Source: Oleiharenicola lentus
GTDB lineage: Bacteria; Verrucomicrobiota; Verrucomicrobiia; Opitutales; Opitutaceae
Direction of reading: 5' to 3'
Assembly (NCBI RefSeq): GCF_004118375.1
Contig: NZ_SDHX01000001.1
Span: 1,367,693-1,431,692, forward strand
Length of the DNA stretch: 64,000 nucleotides
A model generated the notes under the pieces. The model saw only the letters and a list, made by a program, of their open reading frames with translations, did no database searches and was not told the origin of the DNA. Within the stretch, counting starts at the first letter, position 1; the number at the start of each line of letters is the position of its first letter. Of the stretch, positions 43,565-53,535 are shown one piece after another. The translations under genes were made by a program, and so were the position numbers.

Positions 43565-44002
43565 TCAGGCGTCGATCTTGTTGATGCGGCCGAGGTGGCG
43601 ACCGCCTTCGAACTCGGTGGCGAGCCAGATCTTAACGATCTTGAGTGCTTCATCCTCGGTCACGGTGCGCTGGCCGAGGGAGAGGACATTGCCATCGTTG
43701 TGTGAGCGGTTCCAGATGGCGACCTGTTCGGTCCAGCAGAGGCCGCAGCGAACGCCTTTCACCCGGTTGGCCACGATGGCCTCGCCGTTGCCCGATCCGC
43801 CGAGCACGATGCCGCGCTCATATTCACCGCGGGCGACGGCCTCGGCCACGGGGCGAATGAAATCGGGATAATCGCAGGGCGCGTCGGAGCTGGTGCCGTA
43901 GTCGCGGACCGTGTGGCCCTCGGCGAGGAGCATGGCTTTGATCTTCTCCTTGTAGGCGAAGCCGGCGTGGTCGGAACCGATGGCGATGGTGAATTTTTTC
44001 AT
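43565..44002 (-). CDS. rpiB: ribose-5-phosphate isomerase B
   Basis: A 145-residue RpiB/LacAB-type isomerase interconverting ribose 5-phosphate and ribulose 5-phosphate. It has GSDHAGF, CDYPDF and GIVLGGSGNGEAIVANRV, and WLATEFEGGRH. The position of the catalytic Cys of E. coli RpiB is Gly (GGSG), and the following Glu (GNGE) is the base, as in the mycobacterial type. The ATG at 44002 begins the first beta strand. Confidence 0.94.
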   Translation of the reverse strand: MKKFTIAIGSDHAGFAYKEKIKAMLLAEGHTVRDYGTSSDAPCDYPDFIRPVAEAVARGEYERGIVLGGSGNGEAIVANRVKGVRCGLCWTEQVAIWNRSHNDGNVLSLGQRTVTEDEALKIVKIWLATEFEGGRHLGRINKIDA

Positions 44003-44089
44003 GGGTCGTGGCGCTGGAAAATGAACCCGTTTCCGGGCAGGCTGTCCATAATTCGCCCGCCGCCTTGCGCGGCAAACCAAAATCCCGCC

Positions 44090-44515
44090 ATGCGCGTCTT
44101 ATCCGCCTTCCTCCTGCTGCTCGTCACCGCTTTCACGGCCGGTTGTGCGACGTCCACGCCGCAAAGCCGCATCGACGCCAACCGCGGTGCCTTCTCGGAA
44201 TATCCGTCCGATGTGCGCCGCAACATCCGCGAAGGCCGCGTCGAGGTGGGCTACACGGCGGAGATGGCCGAGATGGCGCTGGGCAAGCCGGGACGGAAAC
44301 TCTCCCGCCGCGACGAGACCAACGAGGAGAGCGAGGTCTGGGTTTATTACCGCAACCGTCCGCGCCTGAGCATCGGCCTGGCCATCGGCAGCGGTGGCTA
44401 TCGCAGCACCAGCACGGGCATCAGCATGAGTTCCACGCCCGATGCCGACATGGAGACGATGCGCTTGATCCTGCGCGACGGCCACGTGGTGGCGGTGGAG
44501 ACGGTGACGCGGTAG
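44090..44515 (+). CDS. small lipoprotein of unknown function
   Basis: A 141-residue protein with a lipobox FTAGC at residue 19, hence membrane-anchored. Its remainder is rich in Arg, Glu and Ser (SRRDETNEESEVWVYYRNRPR) and ends with a strand-like VVAVETVTR. The pattern resembles small SmpA/BamE-type outer-membrane assembly lipoproteins in which GKPxR...WxYY is a shared strand, but similarity is faint. It is divergent from rpiB and followed by a family C repeat. Confidence 0.65.
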   Translation: MRVLSAFLLLLVTAFTAGCATSTPQSRIDANRGAFSEYPSDVRRNIREGRVEVGYTAEMAEMALGKPGRKLSRRDETNEESEVWVYYRNRPRLSIGLAIGSGGYRSTSTGISMSSTPDADMETMRLILRDGHVVAVETVTR

Positions 44516-44518
44516 CCG

Positions 44519-44575
44519 TGGAGGGCCCATCTCCCGATGGGCCGGGCCGCGGCTCAGCTGGAGCTGAGCCCTCCA
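44519..44575. repeat. GGAGGGCTCAGC palindrome, family C copy 2
   Basis: TGGAGGGCCCATCTCCCGATGGGCC and GGCTCAGC-tgga-GCTGAGCC hairpins, ending CCTCCA. Matches the 36439-36489 copy in order. It separates the lipoprotein gene and the convergent HAD gene. Confidence 0.7.
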
Positions 44576-44581
44576 AAAATT

Positions 44582-45268
44582 TCACCCCGCGTCGATCACC
44601 CGCAAAAACGCCGCGGTGTCGCTGAAATCTTTGAACACCGCTGTAGGTTGGTGCGCGGCCAGTTCCTCGACGTGGTAGCGGCCGGTGGCGACGCCGATGG
44701 TTTTCGCGCCGATGACCTTGCCGCATTCGATGTCGTGCGGAGTGTCGCCGAGGATAAAAGTGTTCGCCGGATCGAATTCCACGGCATGCCGTTCCTTCGC
44801 GCGGCGCAGGGCGTGCGGGCCTAGGTCATTGCGGCGCGGGCTGTCGTCGGCGAAGGCGCCGAACTCGAAGTAGTGCCAGACCTTGTAGTGGGTGAGCTTG
44901 AACTCCGCGCCACGCTTCAGGTTGCCCGTGAGCAGGCCCTGGGCGACGTCGGCACGACGGTGCAGTTGCTCAAGCAGTTCGAACACGCCCGGCAACACGT
45001 GGCCCTGCGGGCCGGCCGCCAGTTCCTGCGGCAGCAGCTCAAGGTAGGCCTCGAGGTAGTCGTGGGCGTTTTGCGGCGTGTCGGGCAGGCCGACATGGCG
45101 GAAGATTTCGCCCGTGAGCCAGGTGTCGGTGCGGCCGGCCCAGTCGATCGTGTCGAGGCTCACCTTGACGCCGAAGCGTTTGGTCAGCGCCTTCTCCATG
45201 GCGCGAATGCCCGCGCCGTGCGAGACGATGAGCGTGCCGTCGATGTCCCAGAGAATGAGTTTTTTCAC
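44582..45268 (-). CDS. HAD-superfamily phosphatase (phosphoglycolate phosphatase-like)
   Basis: A 228-residue HAD hydrolase: nucleophile motif LILWDIDGTLIVSHG, a helical cap (about residues 20-90), LLTGN (Ser/Thr), a Lys in the LRRAKERH region and acidic ILGDTPHDIECGK (metal). Substrate probably a small phosphoester; Gph-like by cap type. A GTG start at 45268 is taken because upstream in-frame codons come from a dispersed repeat (AGACCACGAAACACACG). It converges with the lipoprotein gene. Confidence 0.8.
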   Translation of the reverse strand: MKKLILWDIDGTLIVSHGAGIRAMEKALTKRFGVKVSLDTIDWAGRTDTWLTGEIFRHVGLPDTPQNAHDYLEAYLELLPQELAAGPQGHVLPGVFELLEQLHRRADVAQGLLTGNLKRGAEFKLTHYKVWHYFEFGAFADDSPRRNDLGPHALRRAKERHAVEFDPANTFILGDTPHDIECGKVIGAKTIGVATGRYHVEELAAHQPTAVFKDFSDTAAFLRVIDAG

Positions 45269-45271
45269 GGA

Positions 45272-45312
45272 AAGCAGGAGACCACGAAACACACGAAAGA
45301 CACGAAAAATGA
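45272..45312. repeat. half copy of dispersed CACGAAACACACGAAAGACACG repeat
   Basis: Short tandem CACGAAA units (ACCACGAAACACACGAAAG) directly upstream of the HAD gene; related to the inverted repeat between sucC and sucD and to 29727-29760. Confidence 0.5.
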
Positions 45313-45391
45313 GCCGTGTAGTAGGCGCGTGGCTTGACCGCGCCCGGATTGAGGCAAGGGCGCGCACAAGGCACGCCCCTGCAGAAATAAC

Positions 45392-46273
45392 TCATTCCGC
45401 CTCGGCGTTCGCGCGGATGGGCTGGCGGAGGGCGATGAAGGTCGTGCCGCCGAGGATCAGGGCGGCGCCGATGAGTTCGTGCGTGGTGAACCGCTCGTGG
45501 AAGAACACCACTCCGCCGACCGCGATGCCCACGGGCACGAGCATCTGGAGCAGCGAACCCTCGGCCACGCTGAGGTCGCGGAAGGCACGCGTCATGGCCA
45601 GCTGGCCGACAGCGGCGGTGACGCTGGCGATGGCCGTCACGGCGAGGCCGAGTCCGCTGATGGGTTGCAGCTGCAGCAGCGCCGGGATGCCGCAGATCAG
45701 CAGGCCGTAGAAGCACTGCGCGGCGAAGATCGTGGAGGAATGCTCACTGGCATGCAGTTGGCGGATCGTGACCACCACCCACGCGGACACGAGGGCCGAG
45801 AGCACCGCAAGTCCGTCGTAGGGTCCGGGTGCGTTGCCACCGCCGAGCACGTTGGTGAGCAGCGCCAGCCCCGTGAGTGCGCCCACGCCGCCCACGAGCA
45901 GGGAGGGTCGCAGTTTTTCCCGCAGCACCCACGCGGCGAGCAGCGCGCCCCAGATGACGTAGGTGTTGTTGATGAAGGTGGCGCGACCCGCGCCGAGTTT
46001 CACCACGCAGAGATAGGTCAGGTAAACGCCAATCCCGCCGAGCAGGCCGCGCTCAATCAGCCGGGGATTGCGCACGAGGTGCAGCGGCTGCCATTCGCGG
46101 CGATAGACCACGGCGACGACCCCCAGGCCGACGAGGAAGCGTGCGCAGGACACGAGCCAGATGTTCGCAAAGTGCAGGTTGTCGAGCGCGCGCACCAGCA
46201 GCACGTTGGCCGTGAAAGACGCGGCGGAAAGCAGCATCAGGGCGAGGGCACGGCGATGGGCGGAAGCGGACAT
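45392..46273 (-). CDS. EamA/DMT-family exporter
   Basis: A 293-residue integral membrane protein with ten helices in two EamA repeats (first about residues 10-140, second 150-285). The WGALLAAWVLREKLRPSLLVGG loop and the HERFTTHELIGAALILGGTTFI segment are the duplicated signature. It exports small metabolites such as amino acids or nucleosides; substrate not evident. It is downstream of the lpd terminator and separately transcribed. Confidence 0.85.
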   Translation of the reverse strand: MSASAHRRALALMLLSAASFTANVLLVRALDNLHFANIWLVSCARFLVGLGVVAVVYRREWQPLHLVRNPRLIERGLLGGIGVYLTYLCVVKLGAGRATFINNTYVIWGALLAAWVLREKLRPSLLVGGVGALTGLALLTNVLGGGNAPGPYDGLAVLSALVSAWVVVTIRQLHASEHSSTIFAAQCFYGLLICGIPALLQLQPISGLGLAVTAIASVTAAVGQLAMTRAFRDLSVAEGSLLQMLVPVGIAVGGVVFFHERFTTHELIGAALILGGTTFIALRQPIRANAEAE

Positions 46274-46308
46274 GAAAAGAAAAAGACCGCGCCAAGGCCG
46301 GCGCGGTC
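46274..46308 (-). terminator. Rho-independent terminator after lpd (end of sucA-sucB-lpd)
   Basis: Stem GACCGCGCC/GGCGCGGTC (46285-46308, six-base loop) with an A-rich run at 46274-46284 on the + strand, which reads as a U-rich tail in the minus-strand transcript. It lies 28 bases after the lpd stop. Confidence 0.9.
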
Positions 46309-46336
46309 AAGGGAGGTCAGGCTGTATGGGCCGCGA

Positions 46337-47716
<1,380 letters not shown>

Positions 47717-47782
47717 TTTACAGGAGGAAACGGAGAGAACGGAGCGAGGGATTCTCTGCTACCTCCGTTATCTCCTGTGAAA
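47717..47782. repeat. inverted repeat between lpd and sucB
   Basis: TTTACAGGAGGAAACGGAG (47717-47735) and CTCCGTTATCTCCTGTGAAA (47763-47782) pair over about 17 of 19 bases. It lies in the sucB-lpd spacer, overlapping the lpd leader, and could tune lpd translation. Confidence 0.65.
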
Positions 47783-47793
47783 GGTTGGATGGC

Positions 47794-48993
47794 TTAGGCT
47801 CCGATCAGGAGGCGGGCGGGGTCCTCGATGGCCTGCTTCACCTTCACGAGGAAGGTGACGGCTTCCTTGCCGTCCACGAGGCGGTGGTCGTAGCTGAGGG
47901 CGAGATACATCATCGGACGGATGACAACCTGGCCGTTGAGCGCGATCGGGCGCTCGTTGATGGCGTGGAGCCCGAGGATGGCGCTCTGCGGGGCGTTGAG
48001 GATCGGCGTGGAGAGCATCGAGCCAAAGATCCCGCCGTTGGTGATGGTGAAGACACCGCCGCTGAGGTCGTCGAGGCCGATCTTGCCCTCGCGGGCCTTC
48101 TTGGCGGTCTCGGCGATGGCCTTTTCGATACCGGCCATGTCGAGCGTATCGCACCCGCGGATGACGGGGACCATGAGGCCCTTGTCCGTCGAGACGGCCA
48201 TGCTGATGTCGTAATAGTGATTTTGGACGACGGTGTCGCCGTCGATGGTGGCGTTGACGCCGGGCACCTCGCGGAGGGCGTGAACGACGGCCTTGGTGAA
48301 GAAGCTCATGAAGCCGAGCTTCACGCCGTGCTTCTTGACGAAGTCGTCCTGGTATTTTTTGCGCAGCTCCATCACGGCGGACATGTCCACCTCGTTGAAC
48401 GTGGTGAGCATGGCGGCCTCGTGCTGGGCGGAGACCAGGCGCTTGGCGATGGTCTGGCGCAGCTTGCTCATCTTGGTGCGCGTCTGCCTCTCCTTAGCTG
48501 AAGCTACGGAGGGTGCCGCCACTGGAGCGGTGGCAGCGGGTGCCGGTGCGGCGAAGGGCGGTTTGCTGACCGAGGCGGCGAGCATGTCGCCCTTGGTGAC
48601 GCGTCCGGCCTTGCCGGTGCCGGTGACCGTCGCGGGATCAATCCCCGTTTCCGCGGCGAGGCGGCGGACGGCGGGGGAGGCGACAACGTCGCCAGATTTT
48701 TGATTTTCGACTTCCAATTTTTGGCTGGAGGCCGCGGGCACTGACGCGCCAGCCGTCGCCGTTTCGTCAATGGTGGCGACGACTTCGCCGATCTTCACGT
48801 CGGTGCCGGCGGCGACCTTGATGGTGAGCTTGCCGTCAGCTTCGGCGGTGCCCTCGGAGGTGATCTTGTCGGTCTCCAGTTCGAAGAGAGGCTGGTCTTT
48901 CTTGACGATGGTGCCATCAGCGACGTGCCACTTGGCGAGCACGCCGGAGGTGATGGATTCGCCCATCGGGGGGATTTTGACGTCAATGGCCAT
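47794..48993 (-). CDS. sucB: dihydrolipoamide succinyltransferase (E2 of 2-oxoglutarate dehydrogenase)
   Basis: A 399-residue E2. The lipoyl domain covers residues 1-75, with the lipoylated Lys in [12 protein letters not shown] linker contains the repeat-derived [13 protein letters not shown]. The E3/E1-binding domain is at about residues 110-145 ([28 protein letters not shown]), and the acyltransferase core has HisxxxAspGly in [11 protein letters not shown]. It transfers succinyl to CoA. The linker lies over an AT-rich repeat related to the urease-region copies. Confidence 0.97.
   Translation of the reverse strand: MAIDVKIPPMGESITSGVLAKWHVADGTIVKKDQPLFELETDKITSEGTAEADGKLTIKVAAGTDVKIGEVVATIDETATAGASVPAASSQKLEVENQKSGDVVASPAVRRLAAETGIDPATVTGTGKAGRVTKGDMLAASVSKPPFAAPAPAATAPVAAPSVASAKERQTRTKMSKLRQTIAKRLVSAQHEAAMLTTFNEVDMSAVMELRKKYQDDFVKKHGVKLGFMSFFTKAVVHALREVPGVNATIDGDTVVQNHYYDISMAVSTDKGLMVPVIRGCDTLDMAGIEKAIAETAKKAREGKIGLDDLSGGVFTITNGGIFGSMLSTPILNAPQSAILGLHAINERPIALNGQVVIRPMMYLALSYDHRLVDGKEAVTFLVKVKQAIEDPARLLIGA
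48695..48725. repeat. AT-rich AAAATCAAAAATC repeat inside the sucB linker
   Basis: On the minus strand AATTGGAAGTCGAAAATC, continuing with AAAAATCTGG, closely resembles the repeat between ureA and ureB and is in frame with the sucB linker, encoding [11 protein letters not shown]. Confidence 0.5.
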
Positions 48994-49041
48994 GAGAGTT
49001 GGGTCTAGGGTCTGGGTTCTTGGATCTGGGGAGGTGCCAGA

Positions 49042-51822
49042 TCAGAGCGTGAAGGCGTTGCGGAGGAAGGTGGCGAGCTGCATGCGGTGCAAGGCGAGGA
49101 GGCCGACGGCAGGCGAGGAGGCGGCATCGCGGCCGGCGTAGGCGGGCTTGCGGCCGAAGATTTCCTCGAGCTGCGGAGCGATGAAGGACCACGCGCCCAT
49201 GTTCTGCGGCTCCTCCTGGCACCAGACGAGGCGGGCGTCGCGGCCGTAGGCGTCGGCGAGCTCGGCGAGGCGGTCGCGGTGCAGCGGGTAGAGCTGCTCG
49301 ACGCGGATGATGGCGGTGTTGGCCACCTTGTTCTTCTCCCGGTAGTCGATGAGGTCGTAATAGACCTTGCCCGAGCAAAGGATCACGCGGTCGCACTTCT
49401 CCGACTCGATGGGATCGTCGATGATCTCCTGGAACGAGCCGGTGGTGAAATCCTCCAATTTGGAAACAGCGCCCGGGTGGCGAAGGAGGGATTTGGGCGA
49501 CATCACGACGAGCGGCTTCTTGAAGTCGCGCTTCATCTGGCGGCGCAGGCCGTGGAAGAGCTGGGCGGGCGTGGTGAGATTGACCACCTGGATGTTGTTC
49601 TCGGCGCAGAGCTGGAGGAAGCGCTCGAGGCGGGCGGAGGAGTGCTCGGGGCCCTGCCCCTCGTAGCCATGCGGGAGGAGGAGCGTGATGCCGCTGCAAC
49701 GCTGCCACTTCGACTCGCCGCTGGTGATGAACTGGTCGATGACGACCTGCGCGCCGTTGGCGAAGTCGCCGAACTGGGCCTCCCAGATGCAGAGCATCTC
49801 CGGGTAATCGAGCGAGTAGCCGTAGTCGAAGCCGAGCACGGCGGCCTCGGAGAGAAGGGAGTTATAGACGCAGAGCTTGCCCTGCTTGTCCGGCGCGATG
49901 GCGTTCAACGGCGTGTATTTCTCACCGGTCTCGGTGTCGTTGAACACCGCGTGGCGGTGGGTGAAGGTGCCGCGCTCGCAGTCCTGGCCGCTGAGGCGGA
50001 CGGGCGTGCCGTCGAGCAGGAGCGTGCCGAAGGCGAGGGCCTCGCCCATGCCCCAGTCGTAGGGACCGCCGTGCTTGTGGGCCTCGGCGCGGGCCTCGGT
50101 GAAGCGCTTGATCTTGGAGTGGACCTTGAAGTTCTCCGGCACGGTGGTGAGCGCGCGCACGACCTGGTCGAGCGTGGCGGCGTCGACAGCGGTGTTCACC
50201 GGCGTGTGCTTGAAGGCCGGCTGGAAGACCGCGTTGGAACCCTTGAAGGCGGCGGCGCCGGGGTTCTCGATGGTCGCAGCGGCGGCCTTTCGCTTCTCGG
50301 CCTTGGCGGCCTCGCGGGTCTTGGCCTTGGCCAGGTTCTCGTCGAGCGCGGCGGAATACTCGGCCTTGATCTCCTCGCCCTCGGCCTCGGAGATGGTGCC
50401 GGCTTCGACGAGCTGGCGCGTGTAGAGTGCGGACACCTGCTTGTGGGCCGCGATCTTGCGGTAGAGCATCGGCTGGGTGAACGACGGCTCGTCGGTCTCG
50501 TTGTGGCCGTGCTTGCGGTAGCAATACATGTCCACGAACACGTCGCGCTTGAACTGCACGCGGAAATCCACGGCGAGCTGCGCGATCATGCAGACGGCCT
50601 CGGGGTCGTCGCCGTTGACGTGGAAGATCGGCGCCTCGACGAGCTTGGCGATGTCGGTGCAATAGCGGGTCGAGCGCGAGTCGCGCGGATCGGTGGTGAA
50701 GCCGATCTGGTTGTTGATGACGAAGTGCACGGTGCCGCCCGTGCGGTAGCCGGGGAGTTGCGAGAAATTGAGTGTCTCGGCCACGATGCCCTGGCCGGCC
50801 ACGGCGGCGTCGCCGTGGATGAGCAGCGGCATGACCTTGCGGCGTTCCTTGGCGTCGCCGCGGATGCGCTGGCGGGCGCGGGCCTTGCCCTCGACCACGG
50901 GGTTGACGATCTCGAGGTGCGACGGATTGGCGGCGAGGCGGACCTCGACCTTCTTGCCCGAGGTGGTGGTGAGAATGGACTCGTAGCCGAGGTGATACTT
51001 CACGTCTCCGTCGCCGGCCACGGTGTCGGGGATGTAATTCTCGGAGAACTGCTCGAAGAGCTGGTCGAAGGACTTGCGCATCACGCTGCACAGGACGTTG
51101 AGGCGGCCGCGGTGGGCCATGCCCATGACGATCTCCTCGACGCCGGCGCCGGGACAGTGGTCGATCACGGCGTCGAGCGCGGCAATGATGGTCTCGCCAC
51201 CCTCCAGGGAGAAGCGCTTCTGGCCGACGTATTTCGTATGGAGAAATTTTTCGAAGAGCTCGGCCTTGTGGACGCGGCGGAGGATGCGGACTTTCTGCGG
51301 CTTGGTGAACTTCGGCTGGAGGCGAGTGGACTCGATGCGTTCCTGGAGCCAGCGGCGGGCCTCGGTGTCCTGGATATGGGCGTATTCAACGCCGACGTGG
51401 CCGCAGTAGGTTTTCTCGAGGGTGGCGACGATGTCGCGGAGCTTCATCTGGCCGCCGCCGAGGTAGGTGCCGGTGTCAAAGGAGGTGTCGAGATCGGCCG
51501 CGGAGAGGTTGAACTGATCCAGCTGGAGGCGCGGTTGCGGGGCAGGGGTGCCGCTGAGCGGGTCGAGGTGAGCCTGGGTGTGGCCGATGGCGCGGTAGGC
51601 GTTGATGAGGTAGTGGACGCTGGCCTGTTTCAGGCTGTCCACAATGGCTACACTCCCGGCGGCCGGCGCGGCCGAAGGAGCGAGTTGGCCGCCACCGAGC
51701 GTGAAGCCCTGGAAGAACGCGCGCCAGGTCGGATCGACCGAGTCGGGATTGTCGAGCCAGCGCTGATGATACTCCTCGATGAGGGCAGCATTGGCGCTGG
51801 GGGAAACGGTGACGGAATTCAT
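49042..51822 (-). CDS. sucA: 2-oxoglutarate dehydrogenase E1 component
   Basis: A 926-residue thiamine-diphosphate enzyme that decarboxylates 2-oxoglutarate and passes succinyl to SucB. An N-terminal E2-binding helix is followed by HRGRLNVL, GDVKYHLGYES and the ThDP motif region GDAAVAGQGIVAETLNFS with later NNQIGFTTDPR. The TPP-binding GDxxG...N region is at about residues 340-380. No acetyltransferase domain is fused, so it is not the actinobacterial fused KGD type. First gene of the sucA-sucB-lpd operon. It is full length. Confidence 0.97.
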   Translation of the reverse strand: MNSVTVSPSANAALIEEYHQRWLDNPDSVDPTWRAFFQGFTLGGGQLAPSAAPAAGSVAIVDSLKQASVHYLINAYRAIGHTQAHLDPLSGTPAPQPRLQLDQFNLSAADLDTSFDTGTYLGGGQMKLRDIVATLEKTYCGHVGVEYAHIQDTEARRWLQERIESTRLQPKFTKPQKVRILRRVHKAELFEKFLHTKYVGQKRFSLEGGETIIAALDAVIDHCPGAGVEEIVMGMAHRGRLNVLCSVMRKSFDQLFEQFSENYIPDTVAGDGDVKYHLGYESILTTTSGKKVEVRLAANPSHLEIVNPVVEGKARARQRIRGDAKERRKVMPLLIHGDAAVAGQGIVAETLNFSQLPGYRTGGTVHFVINNQIGFTTDPRDSRSTRYCTDIAKLVEAPIFHVNGDDPEAVCMIAQLAVDFRVQFKRDVFVDMYCYRKHGHNETDEPSFTQPMLYRKIAAHKQVSALYTRQLVEAGTISEAEGEEIKAEYSAALDENLAKAKTREAAKAEKRKAAAATIENPGAAAFKGSNAVFQPAFKHTPVNTAVDAATLDQVVRALTTVPENFKVHSKIKRFTEARAEAHKHGGPYDWGMGEALAFGTLLLDGTPVRLSGQDCERGTFTHRHAVFNDTETGEKYTPLNAIAPDKQGKLCVYNSLLSEAAVLGFDYGYSLDYPEMLCIWEAQFGDFANGAQVVIDQFITSGESKWQRCSGITLLLPHGYEGQGPEHSSARLERFLQLCAENNIQVVNLTTPAQLFHGLRRQMKRDFKKPLVVMSPKSLLRHPGAVSKLEDFTTGSFQEIIDDPIESEKCDRVILCSGKVYYDLIDYREKNKVANTAIIRVEQLYPLHRDRLAELADAYGRDARLVWCQEEPQNMGAWSFIAPQLEEIFGRKPAYAGRDAASSPAVGLLALHRMQLATFLRNAFTL

Positions 51823-52001
51823 GGAAGGAAAAAGAGGTGTCCCCGCTTGCTACCGCGGAGGCGGTTAGTAAACGGGGGAGGTGCATCAATGCATCACGCC
51901 GAAAACGAGACAAGTGGATTCCCGGGCGCTTCCCGCCGCGCCGATTGGATTGGCAGCGATTTAAACCATTGGTTTAGATAACTTAATAAAGTCATAACGC
52001 C
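51823..52001. other. divergent promoter region of sucA and the small 52002 gene
   Basis: 179 bp containing an AT-rich stretch near 51963-51990 (GATAACTTAATAAAG), where a promoter for the rightward gene is likely. No clear palindromic operator was seen. Confidence 0.4.
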
Positions 52002-52259
52002 ATGGCCGAAACCAAAATCAAAGCCGCGCTTATCCGTTTCAATGGCGCGATAAAGAGTTCTGATGGGGTGGCGCTCTCCAGCGCGTTGAACGAGGTCGAG
52101 GCCCTGCTGAGCACGCATCGGCAGGAACTGCACCCGCAGCTCCGGCACTTTCTGGAAGGTCGCAGTTACGCCAAGGCGCTGGCCTGGCTGGGCGCGGCCG
52201 ACGAACTCGGCGCGCGGCCTTCCTCTCCGCCGGGCGGATGCGGAGGAGGGCACGCATGA
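52002..52259 (+). CDS. small conserved-style protein of unknown function, coupled to SUI1
   Basis: An 85-residue soluble helical protein (AALIRFNGAIKSSDGVALSSALNEVEALL as the first long helix; FLEGRSYAKALAWLG as the second) with a Gly-rich tail. No family is recognised. It overlaps the SUI1 gene by four bases (ATGA), so it is co-translated and probably expressed together. A role near translation initiation can be guessed only from this link. Confidence 0.55.
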   Translation: MAETKIKAALIRFNGAIKSSDGVALSSALNEVEALLSTHRQELHPQLRHFLEGRSYAKALAWLGAADELGARPSSPPGGCGGGHA

Positions 52260-52660
52260 CCCCGCCCGATAAAATTCCCACCGACGGCGGCCAATCGCTC
52301 GGTGCCAATCCGTTCGCATCCCTGAGTGCAGCGGGTTTGCCACAGGCCCCGGCCGGGCGTGGTGCACCCGGTAAACCGGGATCACCGACCCCAATTACAC
52401 CTCCGCCTGCCAAGAACCGCGGCCGGGTGGACATCAAACGCACAACCGCCGGGCGCGGCGGCAAGACCGTGACGCTGGTCACCGGCTTCGTGGGCATCGG
52501 TCTGCCGGAGAAAGAATCGCTTGCGAAAAAAATGCGCAATGCCTGCGGCTGCGGCGGCACGGTGAAGGACGGCGACATTGAGATCCAGGGCGACCAGCGC
52601 GAGAAGATCGCGCAGATCCTGAGTGCCGCCGGCTTCCGGCCGGTATTTGCGGGCGGATAA
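52256..52660 (+). CDS. SUI1/YciH-type translation factor
   Basis: A 134-residue protein with an N-terminal Pro/Gly-rich disordered half (residues 1-55) and a C-terminal SUI1/eIF1-like domain: VDIKRTTAGRGGKTVTLVTGF, then KKMRNACGCGGTVKDGDIEIQGDQREKIAQIL. Bacterial YciH discriminates against aberrant initiation complexes. Start ATG at 52256 overlaps the upstream stop. The CGCGG motif and the spacing match the family. Confidence 0.9.
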   Translation: MTPPDKIPTDGGQSLGANPFASLSAAGLPQAPAGRGAPGKPGSPTPITPPPAKNRGRVDIKRTTAGRGGKTVTLVTGFVGIGLPEKESLAKKMRNACGCGGTVKDGDIEIQGDQREKIAQILSAAGFRPVFAGG

Positions 52661-52875
52661 GCCGCGGGTAACAGGGCCGAGCTCGCCGCCTCGCGGCCGT
52701 GTTCACTGGTCGAAAGCCTGTTGGCCGCGCATTTGCTGAGGTGCCGCACATCGGCCGCCCAAGCTCCCGGGTAACGACAGCAGCCCGACGCGCAACGTCA
52801 GCCACACAACGATGAGGCGGGTTGCAAAAACAGGTTTGAGCTGGGCGGTGCACCGTCGTGAACCTCTCCGGTCAT
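52661..52875. other. 215-bp spacer, nothing recognised
   Basis: Between the SUI1 gene and the methyltransferase-like gene. Contains no convincing gene; small open frames here are antisense or Arg-rich artefacts. Confidence 0.4.
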
Positions 52876-53487
52876 ATGGCACGGTTCCATACCTCCACGG
52901 GGACATTTGTCGGCTGGCGACAGCTGCCCAACGGGGTGCGCGCGATCGGGCAGGCCGTGATCCGAAAGGCCTTCGGACGCATCCCGCGACAGCCTTGGAT
53001 ACCGTTTGCGGCCCAGAAGGAACTGGCGGCGATTCTGACCCGGGATGCCGTGGTGTGGGAGGTCGGGGCCGGCTATTCGACGCTTTGGCTTTCGGCCCGC
53101 GCCAGCTGCGTGGTCAGCATCGAGGCTTCGAGGGAGTGGCATGACCGTCTCGCCGCGATCATCCGTCAGGAAAGGATCGGAAACGTCGATTTGCGCCATG
53201 AATGGCAGGCCGACCGGATGGCCGATTTTGCCGGCGTGGAGGATGGCAGTCTCGACCTGTTGTTCATTGATGGAGGCCCGCGTGGGCGTTGTCTGGCAAA
53301 CGGCTTCCGCAAGGTGAGGAGCGGCGGCCATGTGTATCTCGACAACTGGGATGATCGGAATTTTTGGGAGGGGGAAACCGACTTTCCGGAAAGACACGCC
53401 ACGGAGATCAGGCGTCGGGTATCCTGCGTGGATTACGTGCCGGCCCAATTTGGCGTTTACGAGGGGCTCTTGCTGCAGAAGGCCTGA
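52876..53487 (+). CDS. SAM-dependent methyltransferase-like protein
   Basis: A 203-residue Rossmann-type protein. Motif I is VVWEVGAGYSTLWLS, followed by an acidic strand end (VVSIEAS), a DLLFIDGGPRG segment and YLDNWDD as the later strand; this layout fits class I methyltransferases, including the FkbM-like and caffeoyl-CoA-like types in polysaccharide clusters. Substrate is unknown. The ATG at 52876 was chosen; a GTG six codons upstream (52858) is possible. It lies next to the glycosyltransferase cluster and may modify a surface glycan. Confidence 0.7.
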   Translation: MARFHTSTGTFVGWRQLPNGVRAIGQAVIRKAFGRIPRQPWIPFAAQKELAAILTRDAVVWEVGAGYSTLWLSARASCVVSIEASREWHDRLAAIIRQERIGNVDLRHEWQADRMADFAGVEDGSLDLLFIDGGPRGRCLANGFRKVRSGGHVYLDNWDDRNFWEGETDFPERHATEIRRRVSCVDYVPAQFGVYEGLLLQKA

Positions 53488-53535
53488 GGAGCGGGCCCAG
53501 GGCAGCCCGCTGCGGTCCGGGAGTGGAGCGGCCGC

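Noticed and set aside
49087-51981. Very long open frame antisense to sucA
   Set aside because: It lies opposite a full-length, strongly conserved sucA; its protein is low-complexity (Gly/Val/Ala/Glu rich), as expected from the mirror of a GC-rich gene.
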